Counted from the first letter of the stretch, positions 49,096 to 58,916 are shown. The stretch: 64,000 nucleotides of DNA from Paludibacteraceae bacterium (GCA_024692565.1 JAILMN010000025.1:1-64000); one strand, 5' to 3'. Numbers and translations are program-made. Notes: a model not told the origin generated them from the sequence alone.

Positions 49096-49512
49096 ATGAG
49101 TACAGGTGGTAAAGTGATTAGTTGGATCTCGGCGATTGTGATTTTGTCGCTGGCGGGATTCATTTATTTCAAGTTCTGCTTCGTGTATGCAGAGGGTGTG
49201 AACGAAGGTGATATCAACTATTTCCAGCGTGAGGGCTACATCTTCAAAACCTATGAGGGCAAGATGATTCAGACGGGTTTGAAGTCGTCCAAAGAGAAGG
49301 GCTCGATTCAGTCGAACGAGTTCAAGTTCTCTGTGGCCGACAAGCATGTGGCTGATATGATCGAGGCGCGTTCGAACACCGGCGTGAAGTTGCATTGGAA
49401 GCGTTATTTGGGTACGTTGCCCTGGCGCGGCAACAGCGAGTTCATCGTGGACAGCATCTACAGTACCGCCAAGCCGGCATCCAAAGTGGTGACGCCTATC
49501 CCGACGGAATAA
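49096..49512 (+). CDS. conserved single-TM hypothetical protein
   Basis: 138 aa, N-terminal TM, ORF directly downstream of promoter. Confidence 0.7.
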   Translation: MSTGGKVISWISAIVILSLAGFIYFKFCFVYAEGVNEGDINYFQREGYIFKTYEGKMIQTGLKSSKEKGSIQSNEFKFSVADKHVADMIEARSNTGVKLHWKRYLGTLPWRGNSEFIVDSIYSTAKPASKVVTPIPTE

Positions 49513-49515
49513 TCA

Positions 49516-49550
49516 TCAATCGTCAATTGTCAATCGTTAAATCGTCAATT
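49516..49550. repeat. CAATCGT-family heptads upstream of AMP-ligase
   Basis: tcaatcgtcaattgtcaatcgttaaatcgtcaatt. Confidence 0.85.
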
Positions 49551-49553
49551 ACT

Positions 49554-51230
49554 ATGATGACGGAAGAGAGATATAATTTTGTCAAGTACTTCGAGCGGAG
49601 TTTCCGGGAACACTGGGATTCCGAAGCCGTAACCGATTACGGTACGGACGTAACCTTGACGTACGGCCAGCTGGCTATTAACATCGAGAAGTTGCACATC
49701 ATGTTCAAAGAGTGCGGCATCAAGAAAGATGACAAGATAGCCGTAATGGGTCGAAACAACAGTAACTGGGTAGCTGTGTACCTGGCGGCAATCACGTACG
49801 GCGCCATCATCGTGCCTATTCTGCAGGATTTCCGTGCGAACGATGCCATTCACATCATCAACCACTCGGGTTCGAAATTGCTGTTCATCAGCGATATCAA
49901 CTGGGAAGGCATCGACCTTGACCAGATCCCGAAAGTGTTGGCTACGGTCAGCCTGAACGATTGGCACCCGATCACATTAGCCTTAGACCCGGAGAAAATT
50001 AACTACGAGGCGATTGCCCGTAAGTTCAAAGAGAAGCACCCGGATGGCTACTGGGCGAAAGATGTGCACTATGACGATCGTCCGAACGACCAGATCGCCT
50101 CGATCAATTACACAAGCGGCACGACGGGTTTCAGCAAAGGCGTTATTATGCCGCTGAACGGCTTGGCGGGTAACATCCGCTTTGCGGAGGAGATCAACAT
50201 GGTCTATCCGGGTTGCCGCCACGTGACATTCCTGCCTCTGGCGCACGCTTACGGTTGTGCGTTCGATTTCTTGGCTTGTCTGGCTGCAGGTGGTCACACA
50301 TGGCTCGTGGGACGTACGCCTTCGCCGAAGATTTTGCTGCAGGCGTTTGCGCAAGTGAAGCCGACGACGATCCTTTCCGTGCCGTTGATTTTAGAGAAGA
50401 TTTACAAGAAGATGATCGTGCCGCAGATCCAGAGACCGCCTGTTAGCTGGGTGCTCAAAGTGCCGTTCTTAGACGAGGTGGTTTGCTCGAAGATTCGCGA
50501 GCAGTTGATACAGGCTTTCGGCGGCGAGTTCCGTCAGATGATCATCGGCGGCGCGCCGTTGAACCCGGAAGTGGAAGCATTCCTCTATCGTATCAAATTC
50601 CCGATGTCGGTGGGTTACGGCATGACCGAATGTGCACCGCTGATCTCGTTCACGCCGTATGATCAGGGTTCCAAACCGCTGTCGTGCGGTAAAGTGCTGC
50701 CGGGAATCATGGAAGCGAAGATCTTGGATCCGAACGAAGAAGGCATCGGCGAGTTAGTTGTTCGCGGCGAGAACACGATGACGGGTTATTACAAGAATCC
50801 GCAGGCTACCAAAGACAGCTTCACCAAAGACGGTTGGCTGCGCACGGGTGACCTTGGTATGATTGACGAAGACGGCTTCATCTTCATCAAAGGTCGCTGC
50901 AAGACGATGCTCCTTGGCCCGAGCGGACAGAATATCTATCCGGAGGAAATTGAGGCAAAGATCAACAATATGCCGTTCGTGCTCGAGTCGTTGGTGCTGC
51001 AGCAGGAGGACAACCGTCTGGTAGCGCTGGTCTGCCCGGACTACAACGAAGTGGATGCCAGCGGAATGAACGCGGAGCAATTCGACGAATATATGGAGGA
51101 CGCACGCAAGCAGGTCAATTCTGAATTGGCAGCGTACGAGCAAATAGCACTTGTCAAACTCTATCCGCATGAGTTTGAGAAGACGCCAAAGAAATCCATT
51201 AAGCGATTCTTATATACCAATATGGTGTAA
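49554..51230 (+). CDS. AMP-dependent synthetase/ligase (long-chain fatty acid-CoA ligase type)
   Basis: INYTSGTTGFSKGVIM...YGMTECAPLISF...GWLRTGDLGMIDEDGFIFIKGR.K; start at 49554 right after heptad repeats. Confidence 0.92.
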   Translation: MMTEERYNFVKYFERSFREHWDSEAVTDYGTDVTLTYGQLAINIEKLHIMFKECGIKKDDKIAVMGRNNSNWVAVYLAAITYGAIIVPILQDFRANDAIHIINHSGSKLLFISDINWEGIDLDQIPKVLATVSLNDWHPITLALDPEKINYEAIARKFKEKHPDGYWAKDVHYDDRPNDQIASINYTSGTTGFSKGVIMPLNGLAGNIRFAEEINMVYPGCRHVTFLPLAHAYGCAFDFLACLAAGGHTWLVGRTPSPKILLQAFAQVKPTTILSVPLILEKIYKKMIVPQIQRPPVSWVLKVPFLDEVVCSKIREQLIQAFGGEFRQMIIGGAPLNPEVEAFLYRIKFPMSVGYGMTECAPLISFTPYDQGSKPLSCGKVLPGIMEAKILDPNEEGIGELVVRGENTMTGYYKNPQATKDSFTKDGWLRTGDLGMIDEDGFIFIKGRCKTMLLGPSGQNIYPEEIEAKINNMPFVLESLVLQQEDNRLVALVCPDYNEVDASGMNAEQFDEYMEDARKQVNSELAAYEQIALVKLYPHEFEKTPKKSIKRFLYTNMV

Positions 51231-51268
51231 AATCGTAAATCGTAAATCGTCAAATCGTAAGTGGATAG

Positions 51269-52021
51269 ATGAATCTGTGTATTGACCAGGGAAATAGCCG
51301 CACGAAAGTGGCGCTGATGACGGATGAGGGCAAGATGATCAATCATTTTGTGTACAAGACCTTTTCCTCATCGGACGTAGAGCGCCTGTTTGACCTGTAC
51401 GAAATCACGGATTCGATCATCAGTTCGGTGGTGAATATCGAGGCGGCGGTGGTGAACACGCTGAGTCGCAGGTCGCAACATTTTGTGCTCTTTGACCACA
51501 TGACGCCGGTGCCTATCATCAATAAATACGCTACGCCGGAGACCTTGGGTTTGGATCGTTTGGCGGCAGCGGTAGGTGCGAACTGTTTGTGCCCGAAAGA
51601 GAACTTGCTGATCATCGATGCGGGTTCGGCAATCACATACGATTTTGTGACCGCGGAAGGCGAGTACATAGGCGGAAACATCGCGCCGGGACTGAAAATG
51701 CGCTTCACGATCCTTAACCGTATGACGAAGAAACTGCCGATGGTTGAGGTGGAAGAGAAAGAATTGATTCCGCTCTTCGGAACGAACACACGCGATGCGA
51801 TAGCGGCAGGTGTGATCCGAGGCGTGGCATACGAAGTGAAAGGGTACATGCGTACGTTGCGCGAGAAAGTGGAGCATTTCCATACGTTCATCACCGGCGG
51901 TCATGCGGCATATGTGCTCAATAACGTGCGCTCGTCTCAAAGCGAAGAAAGAGAATTGCATTTTGAGAAGAATCTGGTCTTGATTGGCCTGAATGAGATT
52001 TTGATTTTTAATAAGAAATAA
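51269..52021 (+). CDS. coaX: type III pantothenate kinase
   Basis: MNLCIDQGNSRTKVAL...GLDRLAAAVGA...LLIIDAGSAITYDFV...YIGGNIAPGLKMR. Confidence 0.93.
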   Translation: MNLCIDQGNSRTKVALMTDEGKMINHFVYKTFSSSDVERLFDLYEITDSIISSVVNIEAAVVNTLSRRSQHFVLFDHMTPVPIINKYATPETLGLDRLAAAVGANCLCPKENLLIIDAGSAITYDFVTAEGEYIGGNIAPGLKMRFTILNRMTKKLPMVEVEEKELIPLFGTNTRDAIAAGVIRGVAYEVKGYMRTLREKVEHFHTFITGGHAAYVLNNVRSSQSEERELHFEKNLVLIGLNEILIFNKK

Positions 52022-52026
52022 TCGAC

Positions 52027-53250
52027 GTGACAAAGAAATATCACATATTATTAGCTGTGCTGCTGATGAGCGTAGGGCTGAGCGCGCAGAACATGACGAG
52101 TTCGCCGTTCTCGCGTTTTGCGTATGGCGACTTGAATGAGAACGTGCCGACGGGCTACCGCGGAATGGGCGGAGTAGGTATCGGTATGCGCAATAACCGC
52201 GCTATCAACCCTTCTCAACCGGCTTCGTACACGGCATGCGACACGTTGACGTTTATGTTCGACGTAGCTGCCAGCGCCAGCTGGAGTCGCTACCGCGATG
52301 CCGGAGGATTGAAAAACAAAGCGAACGGTAACCTCGAATATGTGACGATGCAGTTTCCGCTGTATAAGCGTTGGATTGCGATGTCGGTTGGTTTGCTGCC
52401 GTATAGTTCGGTGGGATACAATATCTCGTTGAGCGACTCGACGGCAGGCGGCGCGTACCACTATGTGACCAATTATTACGGAGACGGCAACATCAGCGAG
52501 GTATATGGCGGTTTGAGTTTCAATATCTGCAACTGGTTCGCGTTGGGCTTCAACGTGTATTATATGTGGGGAGACCTGAGTCGTATTCGTTCGCTGACCT
52601 TCGTGGAGTCTGGTCTTAATCCGACGATACAGGATGAGATCTTAAGCGTGAGCAGCGTTCGTCTGCGGTATGGCGCGCAGTTCTTCCATACATGGGGTGC
52701 GCACTCAATTAACGTAGGTGCGATCTTCGAGAGTAAGATGAAGCTGAATAGCGAGTTAATGCTGATCGAGACGCAGTCCGAAGACTCAATCCCGATCTAC
52801 AAAGACGGATGGCAATTACCGATGGTGTGGGGTGTCGGAGCCAGTTATAACTGGGCTAACCGCCTGACGATAGGCTTTGATTTTGAGCGTCAACACATGG
52901 CCTCGGCGTTGTATAACGGTGCGGAAGGCCGTTGGAGCGGTCTGCAGGACAAGAATCGCTATGCATTCGGCGTGGAGTATCGTCATAATCCGGCGGGACG
53001 TAAGTATGTAGAGCGTATGTTGTGGCGCGCCGGTGTGAGTGTGCAGGACGAGTATCTGGCAGCGGTAGGCGCCAAACGCGTTTCGGCAAGTATCGGTATC
53101 GGTTTCCCGCTGTGGACAATCGGCACGGTCATCAATACCACCATCGAATATACGCACCGCGGAACGCCGTCCGGACTTGAGGACAACAGCTTGCGTTTTA
53201 CCATCGGCGCGTCGATTGCCGAGAACTGGTTCTTTAAGCGCAAATTATAG
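52027..53250 (+). CDS. outer membrane beta-barrel protein (FadL/porin-like), GTG start
   Basis: Signal peptide; PFSRFAYGDLNENVPTGYRGMGGVGIGMR; alternating strands; position between coaX and TPR gene. Confidence 0.8.
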   Translation: MTKKYHILLAVLLMSVGLSAQNMTSSPFSRFAYGDLNENVPTGYRGMGGVGIGMRNNRAINPSQPASYTACDTLTFMFDVAASASWSRYRDAGGLKNKANGNLEYVTMQFPLYKRWIAMSVGLLPYSSVGYNISLSDSTAGGAYHYVTNYYGDGNISEVYGGLSFNICNWFALGFNVYYMWGDLSRIRSLTFVESGLNPTIQDEILSVSSVRLRYGAQFFHTWGAHSINVGAIFESKMKLNSELMLIETQSEDSIPIYKDGWQLPMVWGVGASYNWANRLTIGFDFERQHMASALYNGAEGRWSGLQDKNRYAFGVEYRHNPAGRKYVERMLWRAGVSVQDEYLAAVGAKRVSASIGIGFPLWTIGTVINTTIEYTHRGTPSGLEDNSLRFTIGASIAENWFFKRKL

Positions 53251-53339
53251 TTTGGCACGGTATTTGAAGAGTAACTCATGACGGCATGACGTTATGACTC
53301 ATGACGAAGATATTTATTAACACCAAAATACAAAACATT

Positions 53340-54761
53340 ATGAAATTCAGAACATTAGTTGTAGTAGCCCTGGCAGCAGCCGTTCCGGCGCTGGCATGTG
53401 CTAAGAAACCGAAGAAAGTGGGCGAGGACGTGCCTGTTAAGCAAGTTGCCGCTCCTGTAGTTGAAGAAGCTGATCCGGAGATCACCGAAGAGTGTATCAT
53501 GAACGTGTCGCTTTTCCACGAGGCAGTAAAGAACAAGATGTTCGCGGATGCCTACGAACCGTGGTACGAGGTGTACACCACTTGCCCGAATGCGAATAAG
53601 TCCATCTATTCCGATGGTACGAAGATCGTGGAGGCGCTCTATCAGGCTACCAAAGATCAGGCAGAGAAAGACCGTCTGGCGAAGCTGGCGATCGAGATGC
53701 AAGACAAACGAATCCGCTTCTTCGGTAATGATTCCAAATACCCGAAGCCTTATATTCTCGGTGAGAAGGGTCTGGCGTATGTCGATTTCTACGGAGAGGC
53801 TAAGTATGCTGAGGCTCGCGAGTGCTTGCGTGCATCGGCAGAAGGTCTGGGACGCAACAGCAAGATCATGGTGCTTGTGAAACTGGTTGATGTGTCTTAT
53901 GCCCTTTACAAGCAAGATCCGGACAAGCGCGCCGAGCAGTTCATCGCCGATTATGAAATCGCAAGCTCTGCCTTAGGTGAGCAGGCAAGTATGCCGGAGA
54001 ATAAGAACGCTGACATCGCTGCAAAGCAGAAAGATTATGTGGACAATATCTTCGCTATTTCGGGCGCCGCTGATTGCTCGAAGTTGGATGAGATCTATGC
54101 CGCTGTAGTGAAAGAGAACGCAAGCAACTTAGACATGTTGCAGAAAATTGCCAAACTGTATCGCCGTGTTCGTTGCACGGAGAGCGAGGTGTATTTCGCA
54201 GCCTGCGAGTCCGCACACAAACTGCATCCGACGGCAGAGTCTGCAGCAGGATGTGCTTCGATGTCGGCTAAGAAAGGTGACTACGCGCAAGCTGTTTCGT
54301 ACTACGACGAGGCAATCAAATTGGCTACCATCGAGGACGAGATGGAAGACGTAGCGGACTATCAGTACAACGCAGCCGTATATTGCTTCGCTAACCTCAA
54401 GCGCTATCAGGACGCTCGTAAGTACGCGTTGGCTTCCATCGCAACGCTGAGCAGCCTCGGAATGAGCAAGGGTCAAGGACGTTGCTATATCATCATCGGT
54501 ATGTGTTATGCATCCAGCCGTCCTTACGGTGATGACGCGAAGGGACGAATCCTCAATAAGTCCGTTTACTGGGCAGCTGTGGATAAGTTCGTGAAAGCTA
54601 AACAAGTGGATCCGTCGGTTGAGGCTACGGCCAACGAGTATATCAACTCCTACAGCCGTTATTATCCGACCAAAGAAGAGCGCTTCGACCTGCCGAACGA
54701 GTTCTCGGGTTCTACGTTCTACGTAGGAGGATGGATTGGTGAGTCAACGGCTATCCGATAA
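53340..54761 (+). CDS. TPR-type periplasmic/lipoprotein
   Basis: MKFRTLVVVALAAAVPALAC; TPR-like C-terminal repeats; conserved neighbourhood. Confidence 0.75.
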   Translation: MKFRTLVVVALAAAVPALACAKKPKKVGEDVPVKQVAAPVVEEADPEITEECIMNVSLFHEAVKNKMFADAYEPWYEVYTTCPNANKSIYSDGTKIVEALYQATKDQAEKDRLAKLAIEMQDKRIRFFGNDSKYPKPYILGEKGLAYVDFYGEAKYAEARECLRASAEGLGRNSKIMVLVKLVDVSYALYKQDPDKRAEQFIADYEIASSALGEQASMPENKNADIAAKQKDYVDNIFAISGAADCSKLDEIYAAVVKENASNLDMLQKIAKLYRRVRCTESEVYFAACESAHKLHPTAESAAGCASMSAKKGDYAQAVSYYDEAIKLATIEDEMEDVADYQYNAAVYCFANLKRYQDARKYALASIATLSSLGMSKGQGRCYIIIGMCYASSRPYGDDAKGRILNKSVYWAAVDKFVKAKQVDPSVEATANEYINSYSRYYPTKEERFDLPNEFSGSTFYVGGWIGESTAIR

Positions 54762-55305
54762 GTGCTACATAGCGAGTATGGTTTTCGTACTCGCTATGTT
54801 TTTCTGCTCTTGCGGCGACGAAGATCTGCAGCAGAGCGGAGAGTCACAGCCGCGCAAAGATGTGGCTGTGCTTATCACGGATAGTGTCAGTACGCTGATC
54901 TCCGACTCCGGTGTGACGCGATACCGCATCGAGGCACCGCAATGGTGTGTGTACGACAAAACCGAACCGCCGTACCAGGAGTTTCCGAACGGTATATACT
55001 TGGAGCAGTTCGACATCGACCTGAGTGTGCAAGCCTCGCTCAAAGCCGACTATGCCCATTACGACGAAACGGCACAGGTGTGGACGCTGCGAGGTAATGT
55101 GCACGCGCTGAATCGCAAAGGAGAGCAGTTCGATACGCCGGAACTCAAATGGTCGCAGAGTGAGCACCGTGTGTATTCGGACACCACGATTCACATCACC
55201 CGCGAGACAAGTATCATCGAGGGCTTGGGCTTTGAGTCGAACGAAGAAATGAGTAAATATACAATTTTGCATCCTACGGGTGTGTTCCCTATCAAGGATG
55301 AATAA
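54736..55305 (+). CDS. lptC: LPS export periplasmic lipoprotein LptC
   Basis: Lipobox FFCSC; SDSGVTRYRIEAPQW..YDKTEPPYQEFPNGIYLEQFD...LKADYAHYDE...W.LRGNV. Confidence 0.85.
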   Translation: MVSQRLSDKCYIASMVFVLAMFFCSCGDEDLQQSGESQPRKDVAVLITDSVSTLISDSGVTRYRIEAPQWCVYDKTEPPYQEFPNGIYLEQFDIDLSVQASLKADYAHYDETAQVWTLRGNVHALNRKGEQFDTPELKWSQSEHRVYSDTTIHITRETSIIEGLGFESNEEMSKYTILHPTGVFPIKDE

Positions 55306-55332
55306 TCGTCAATCGTCAAATCGTCAATCTAT

Positions 55333-56076
55333 ATGGCTTTATTAGAAGGAAAAACAGCTATTATCACGGGTGCGGCGCGTGGTATAGGCAAACAGATAGC
55401 GTTGCTTTTTGCGCGCGAAGGAGCGAACATCGCGTTCACGGATTTGGAAATGAACGAAGCCGCTGAGGCTACGCGCGACGAGATTGCTGCGTTGGGCGTG
55501 AAGGTGCAGTTCTATGCTTCCAACGCGGCAGATTTTGAAGCTGCGCACAAAGTGGTAGAGCAAGTCGCAGCAGATTTTGGCAGCGTGGATATTCTGGTTA
55601 ACAATGCCGGTATCACACGTGACACTTTGCTCATGCGAATGACCGAGCAGCAGTGGGATCAGGTGATTCAAGTGAACCTCAAATCGGCGTTTAACTTCAT
55701 GCACGCCGTGACACCCGTCATGATGCGTCAGCGCAGCGGTTCGATCATCAGCCTTAGTTCCGTCGTGGGAATAAACGGCAATGCAGGACAAGCCAATTAT
55801 GCTGCATCGAAAGCCGGCATCATCGCGCTCACGAAATCGGTAGCCAAAGAATTAGGTTCGCGTGGCGTGCGTGCGAATGCGATTGCCCCGGGCTTTATTC
55901 TTACCGATATGACCAAGGCGCTGAGCGAAGAGACGCTTAAGCAGTTCGTGACGATGATTCCGATGCGCCGCGGCGGTGAACCCGAAGAAGTAGCTAAGGT
56001 CGCCCTGTTCTTAGCGAGCGACCTCAGTTCGTATGTTTCCGGACAAGTGATTCAGGTGAACGGAGCGATGGCGTAA
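55333..56076 (+). CDS. fabG: 3-oxoacyl-ACP reductase
   Basis: GKTAIITGAARGIGKQIAL...LVNNAGITRDTLLMRM...SIISLSSVVGINGNAGQANYAASKAG. Confidence 0.93.
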   Translation: MALLEGKTAIITGAARGIGKQIALLFAREGANIAFTDLEMNEAAEATRDEIAALGVKVQFYASNAADFEAAHKVVEQVAADFGSVDILVNNAGITRDTLLMRMTEQQWDQVIQVNLKSAFNFMHAVTPVMMRQRSGSIISLSSVVGINGNAGQANYAASKAGIIALTKSVAKELGSRGVRANAIAPGFILTDMTKALSEETLKQFVTMIPMRRGGEPEEVAKVALFLASDLSSYVSGQVIQVNGAMA

Positions 56077-56078
56077 GC

Positions 56079-58094
56079 CTACGTCCGTTTGCGCAGATAA
56101 ACGTAGAAGGTGGTACCCTTGTCTGAAGTCTCGAACTCCAGGCGACCGTATGAACCTTCTACGATTCGTTTGGAGATAGCCAGACCCAGACCGTTTCCGT
56201 TCGACTTCGTGGTGAAGTTGGGACGGAATATTTTTTCCTGTATGTCAGCCGGTATTCCTGCGCCGTTGTCAGAGAATGAAATCTGCATTTCTTTATCCGA
56301 ATAAACGGCATTGAGCACAACGATAATATCAGCATCTTTCTGTCCCTCCAGAGCCTGAATGGCATTGCGGAGGATGTTGACGAAGACCTGACTGATCTGC
56401 TCTTTGTCTGCCAGACCCATCACACCGGAGTCGGCGCCCACATAACGAATCGGAATCTGCTGGTCGTTGGCGCGCTGCAGCGTAATGACGTGCGACAGTT
56501 TTTCGGCTACGTCCACTTCGGTGGTAACCACTTCGGGCTGTTTGGCGAAGGTTGAGAATGATTGCGCGATGTGCGCCAGATTGTCAATCTCGGAAATGAG
56601 CATCCGCGTCGTCTTGTCGAAATAGGCATCGAACTGATCCGTGCCGCGTTTGAGTTGAAGCTTCTGAACGCTCAGCTTCATCGGTGTCAGCGGATTGTTG
56701 ATCTCATGCGCAATCTGCCGCGCCATCGTGCGCCAAGCACCTTCGCGTTCCGCTTTCGCGAGTTGTTCTGCACTCTCTTCCACTTCGTCCACCAGCATAT
56801 TGTATCGCTCCACTAATTCGCCGAGTTCATCGTGGTACGGGTAGTCGATGTGATTGTTCTTCGCGCCGATCTCGAAGTGCCGCATCTTATCGGTGAGCAT
56901 CAGGATAGGCGAAGTCATCGAACGCGCAGCGGCGAACGAGAAGAAGAGTGCTAACAGCAGCACGATAATATACGGCGGTAAGAGTCGCGCTAACAAGGCG
57001 TCCACTTCGGCATTGCGCGTTTGTTCGCTCAGGAAATACGGCACGGCGATATAACCGATAGGCACGAAGAATCCGTTGTGGAACGGGATATACGACACCA
57101 GGTACGGATGATTGGCTATCTGCTCGTAGCACACCACCGCGTGATCGCCGGAGAATAACGCTTCCGGTGCCATACGGCGCGAGAGGATGCCGCTGTTGAA
57201 GAGGGCAGGGGAGGATGACGCAATCAGTTCGCCGGAGAGCGAATAGACGTGAATATCCTGATTCATGTCGTAACCCAAGTCGCGCAAGTCACTCGACAGA
57301 CCCTGCGCTTGCGCCTGTGTGAATGCCGGATAGCTGTAATAAAGCGAACGCAGGTACGATTGAATATATTCGCTTCGCATCTGCAGGTCATGCCGCTGAT
57401 GTTGCTCGTATGTCGTATGCACATAGCGGATGGACATAAAGAAAATATATATGAATACCGCGAGCACGGGCGTGAGTATGATGTACATGATGCGCGTGCT
57501 CAGGCGCATGTTGCGTATGCCGCGATTGCGAATCAGACCGATGATACCGATGAGGATGACCAACCCGAATAAAACATGGCAGAGGATGAAAGGCAGACGC
57601 GAGCGCGCATAAGGCTCTTTGTCGTATTCGAGCAACTGCCGGAAAGAGAAGGTCTGCGCCGCGACAGCATAAATCTCCGTGTAGTCCTCTAATTCCGTAA
57701 AACTGATCGGCACGACCGTCAGCACGTTAAACTGCCCGGCTTTCGACCACCGCGCCATCGTCTTTGCATTGCGGAACGGCATCTCGCGCCAGGTGTCATA
57801 CGACGTGAGGAATACTTCGTCTGTGACCAGGCGGTTTGACGACCAATAGACCATCTGACGGGCATTGAAGACATAGAAGAAGATATTCGGATCTTTCTCT
57901 GCAATCGTGCGAATCGAATCCAACGCTACGCCGCGCTCCAGCGCTTCGCATAACGCCGCCGCACGTTGCTCCGCGACCGCTTCACGCTCCGCCAAACGCT
58001 TCTTCTCCCGGCTCTCCGCATAGGAAGAACCGCAGGCTGTGAACGCACAAACAACCGCTATAAGAAGAATATAGGATACTGCTTTTTTCATCAT
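56079..58094 (-). CDS. membrane sensor histidine kinase (HAMP + HATPase_c), lipoprotein-like N-terminus
   Basis: MARQIAHEINNPLTPMKLSVQKLQ...FSDNGAGIPADIQEKIFRPNFTTKSNGNGLGLAISKRIVE. Confidence 0.9.
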   Translation of the reverse strand: MMKKAVSYILLIAVVCAFTACGSSYAESREKKRLAEREAVAEQRAAALCEALERGVALDSIRTIAEKDPNIFFYVFNARQMVYWSSNRLVTDEVFLTSYDTWREMPFRNAKTMARWSKAGQFNVLTVVPISFTELEDYTEIYAVAAQTFSFRQLLEYDKEPYARSRLPFILCHVLFGLVILIGIIGLIRNRGIRNMRLSTRIMYIILTPVLAVFIYIFFMSIRYVHTTYEQHQRHDLQMRSEYIQSYLRSLYYSYPAFTQAQAQGLSSDLRDLGYDMNQDIHVYSLSGELIASSSPALFNSGILSRRMAPEALFSGDHAVVCYEQIANHPYLVSYIPFHNGFFVPIGYIAVPYFLSEQTRNAEVDALLARLLPPYIIVLLLALFFSFAAARSMTSPILMLTDKMRHFEIGAKNNHIDYPYHDELGELVERYNMLVDEVEESAEQLAKAEREGAWRTMARQIAHEINNPLTPMKLSVQKLQLKRGTDQFDAYFDKTTRMLISEIDNLAHIAQSFSTFAKQPEVVTTEVDVAEKLSHVITLQRANDQQIPIRYVGADSGVMGLADKEQISQVFVNILRNAIQALEGQKDADIIVVLNAVYSDKEMQISFSDNGAGIPADIQEKIFRPNFTTKSNGNGLGLAISKRIVEGSYGRLEFETSDKGTTFYVYLRKRT

Positions 58095-58110
58095 AAAACC
58101 TTTGCGGCTG

Positions 58111-58142
58111 CAAAGGTACTGCTTTTTCCTGACATATGCAAA
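58111..58142 (-). promoter_or_regulatory. Histidine kinase promoter
   Basis: Minus: TTTGcatatgtcaggaaaaagcagTACCTTTG. Confidence 0.75.
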
Positions 58143-58191
58143 TAATTGGGCATTTTTCTTGCAATGTGCATTTTTTATTTGCATATGTCAT

Positions 58192-58398
58192 TTAAATGTC
58201 GGAATAAATGTCGGAATAAAAGAGAGGAAAGTCTTACAGTTGATATCCGGTAATCCTTCAATCTCTGCGGCTAAAATAGGTGAGGAGTTGAGCGTTACTG
58301 CTCGGCAAGCGGAAAGACTTTTGTCCGCGTTAAAACAAAAACAAATTATCCGGAGAATTGGAGCCAATAAAAACGGTCATTGGGAGATAATAAAATAA
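58192..58398 (+). pseudogene. Truncated C-terminal winged-helix remnant of an AlbA_2/ATP-binding regulator-type protein
   Basis: NVGINVGIKERKVLQLISGNPSISAAKIGEELSVTARQAERLLSALKQKQIIRRIGANKNGHWEIIK; no N-terminal domain upstream; tandem aaatgtcggaat x2. Confidence 0.6.
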
Positions 58399-58488
58399 GT
58401 CTCATTCTATCCATGACGTTAAACCGCTGCTGCCGGCAGGATAAAAACGGGTGGATATTTTGAAATTTCGCAAAAAATGGCACAAAAA

Positions 58489-58520
58489 TTTGCATGTGTC
58501 ATTTTTTTGTTGTACCTTTG
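58489..58520 (+). promoter_or_regulatory. Promoter upstream of long structured leader
   Basis: TTTG 58489-58492, 20 nt, TACCTTTG 58513-58520. Confidence 0.8.
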
Positions 58521-58526
58521 CAGCGA

Positions 58527-58916
58527 AATTATCGTTCGAGCTATATCGAGCGAGATAAGAAAATCTACGCTGGAGGGATGTGTCTCTTCATAAAGGGTAG
58601 GTTTGAACATATTGAATAGCGTTTATTGACGCTTTGCGTTTGATGTACTGAAACTTCGCAACTTTCAAAACGACTCAAAACCAAAGTGAGCAATAGATGC
58701 CTATGGGTATGACGTTACCCGCTCTCGCTGCATCATAGCGAGGCGTTGTCATATCGGCGTAGGTTTCCTGTTGTTTATTTGAGTCGTTAGGCAATGCGAA
58801 GGCCTCAGTGCATGAGTAAACAGCACGAGGTCTACGCTTTTGTTGTGTATCTACATCAATATCTAATATATACCAATCCCCGAAGGTGTAAGAGGGGAAT
58901 ATAAAACCAAATCAGC
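58527..58916 (+). ncRNA. Candidate structured leader RNA or independent ncRNA
   Basis: About 390 nt between promoter and next ATG; 11-bp IR aacgactcaaa(58669-58679)/tttgagtcgtt(58778-58788) enclosing hairpins gggta-6nt-taccc (58705-58720) and ctcgct-7nt-agcgag (58724-58742); also AGCGT-ttattg-ACGCT (58618-58633). Confidence 0.5.

Noticed and set aside
49395-49553. N-terminal extension of the AMP-ligase ORF
   Set aside because: Overlaps the preceding gene and translates the heptad repeats; MMTEERYNFV at 49554 matches the domain start.
58527-58916. tmRNA
   Set aside because: No tRNA-Ala-like ends and no recognisable tag reading frame ending in ALAA*.
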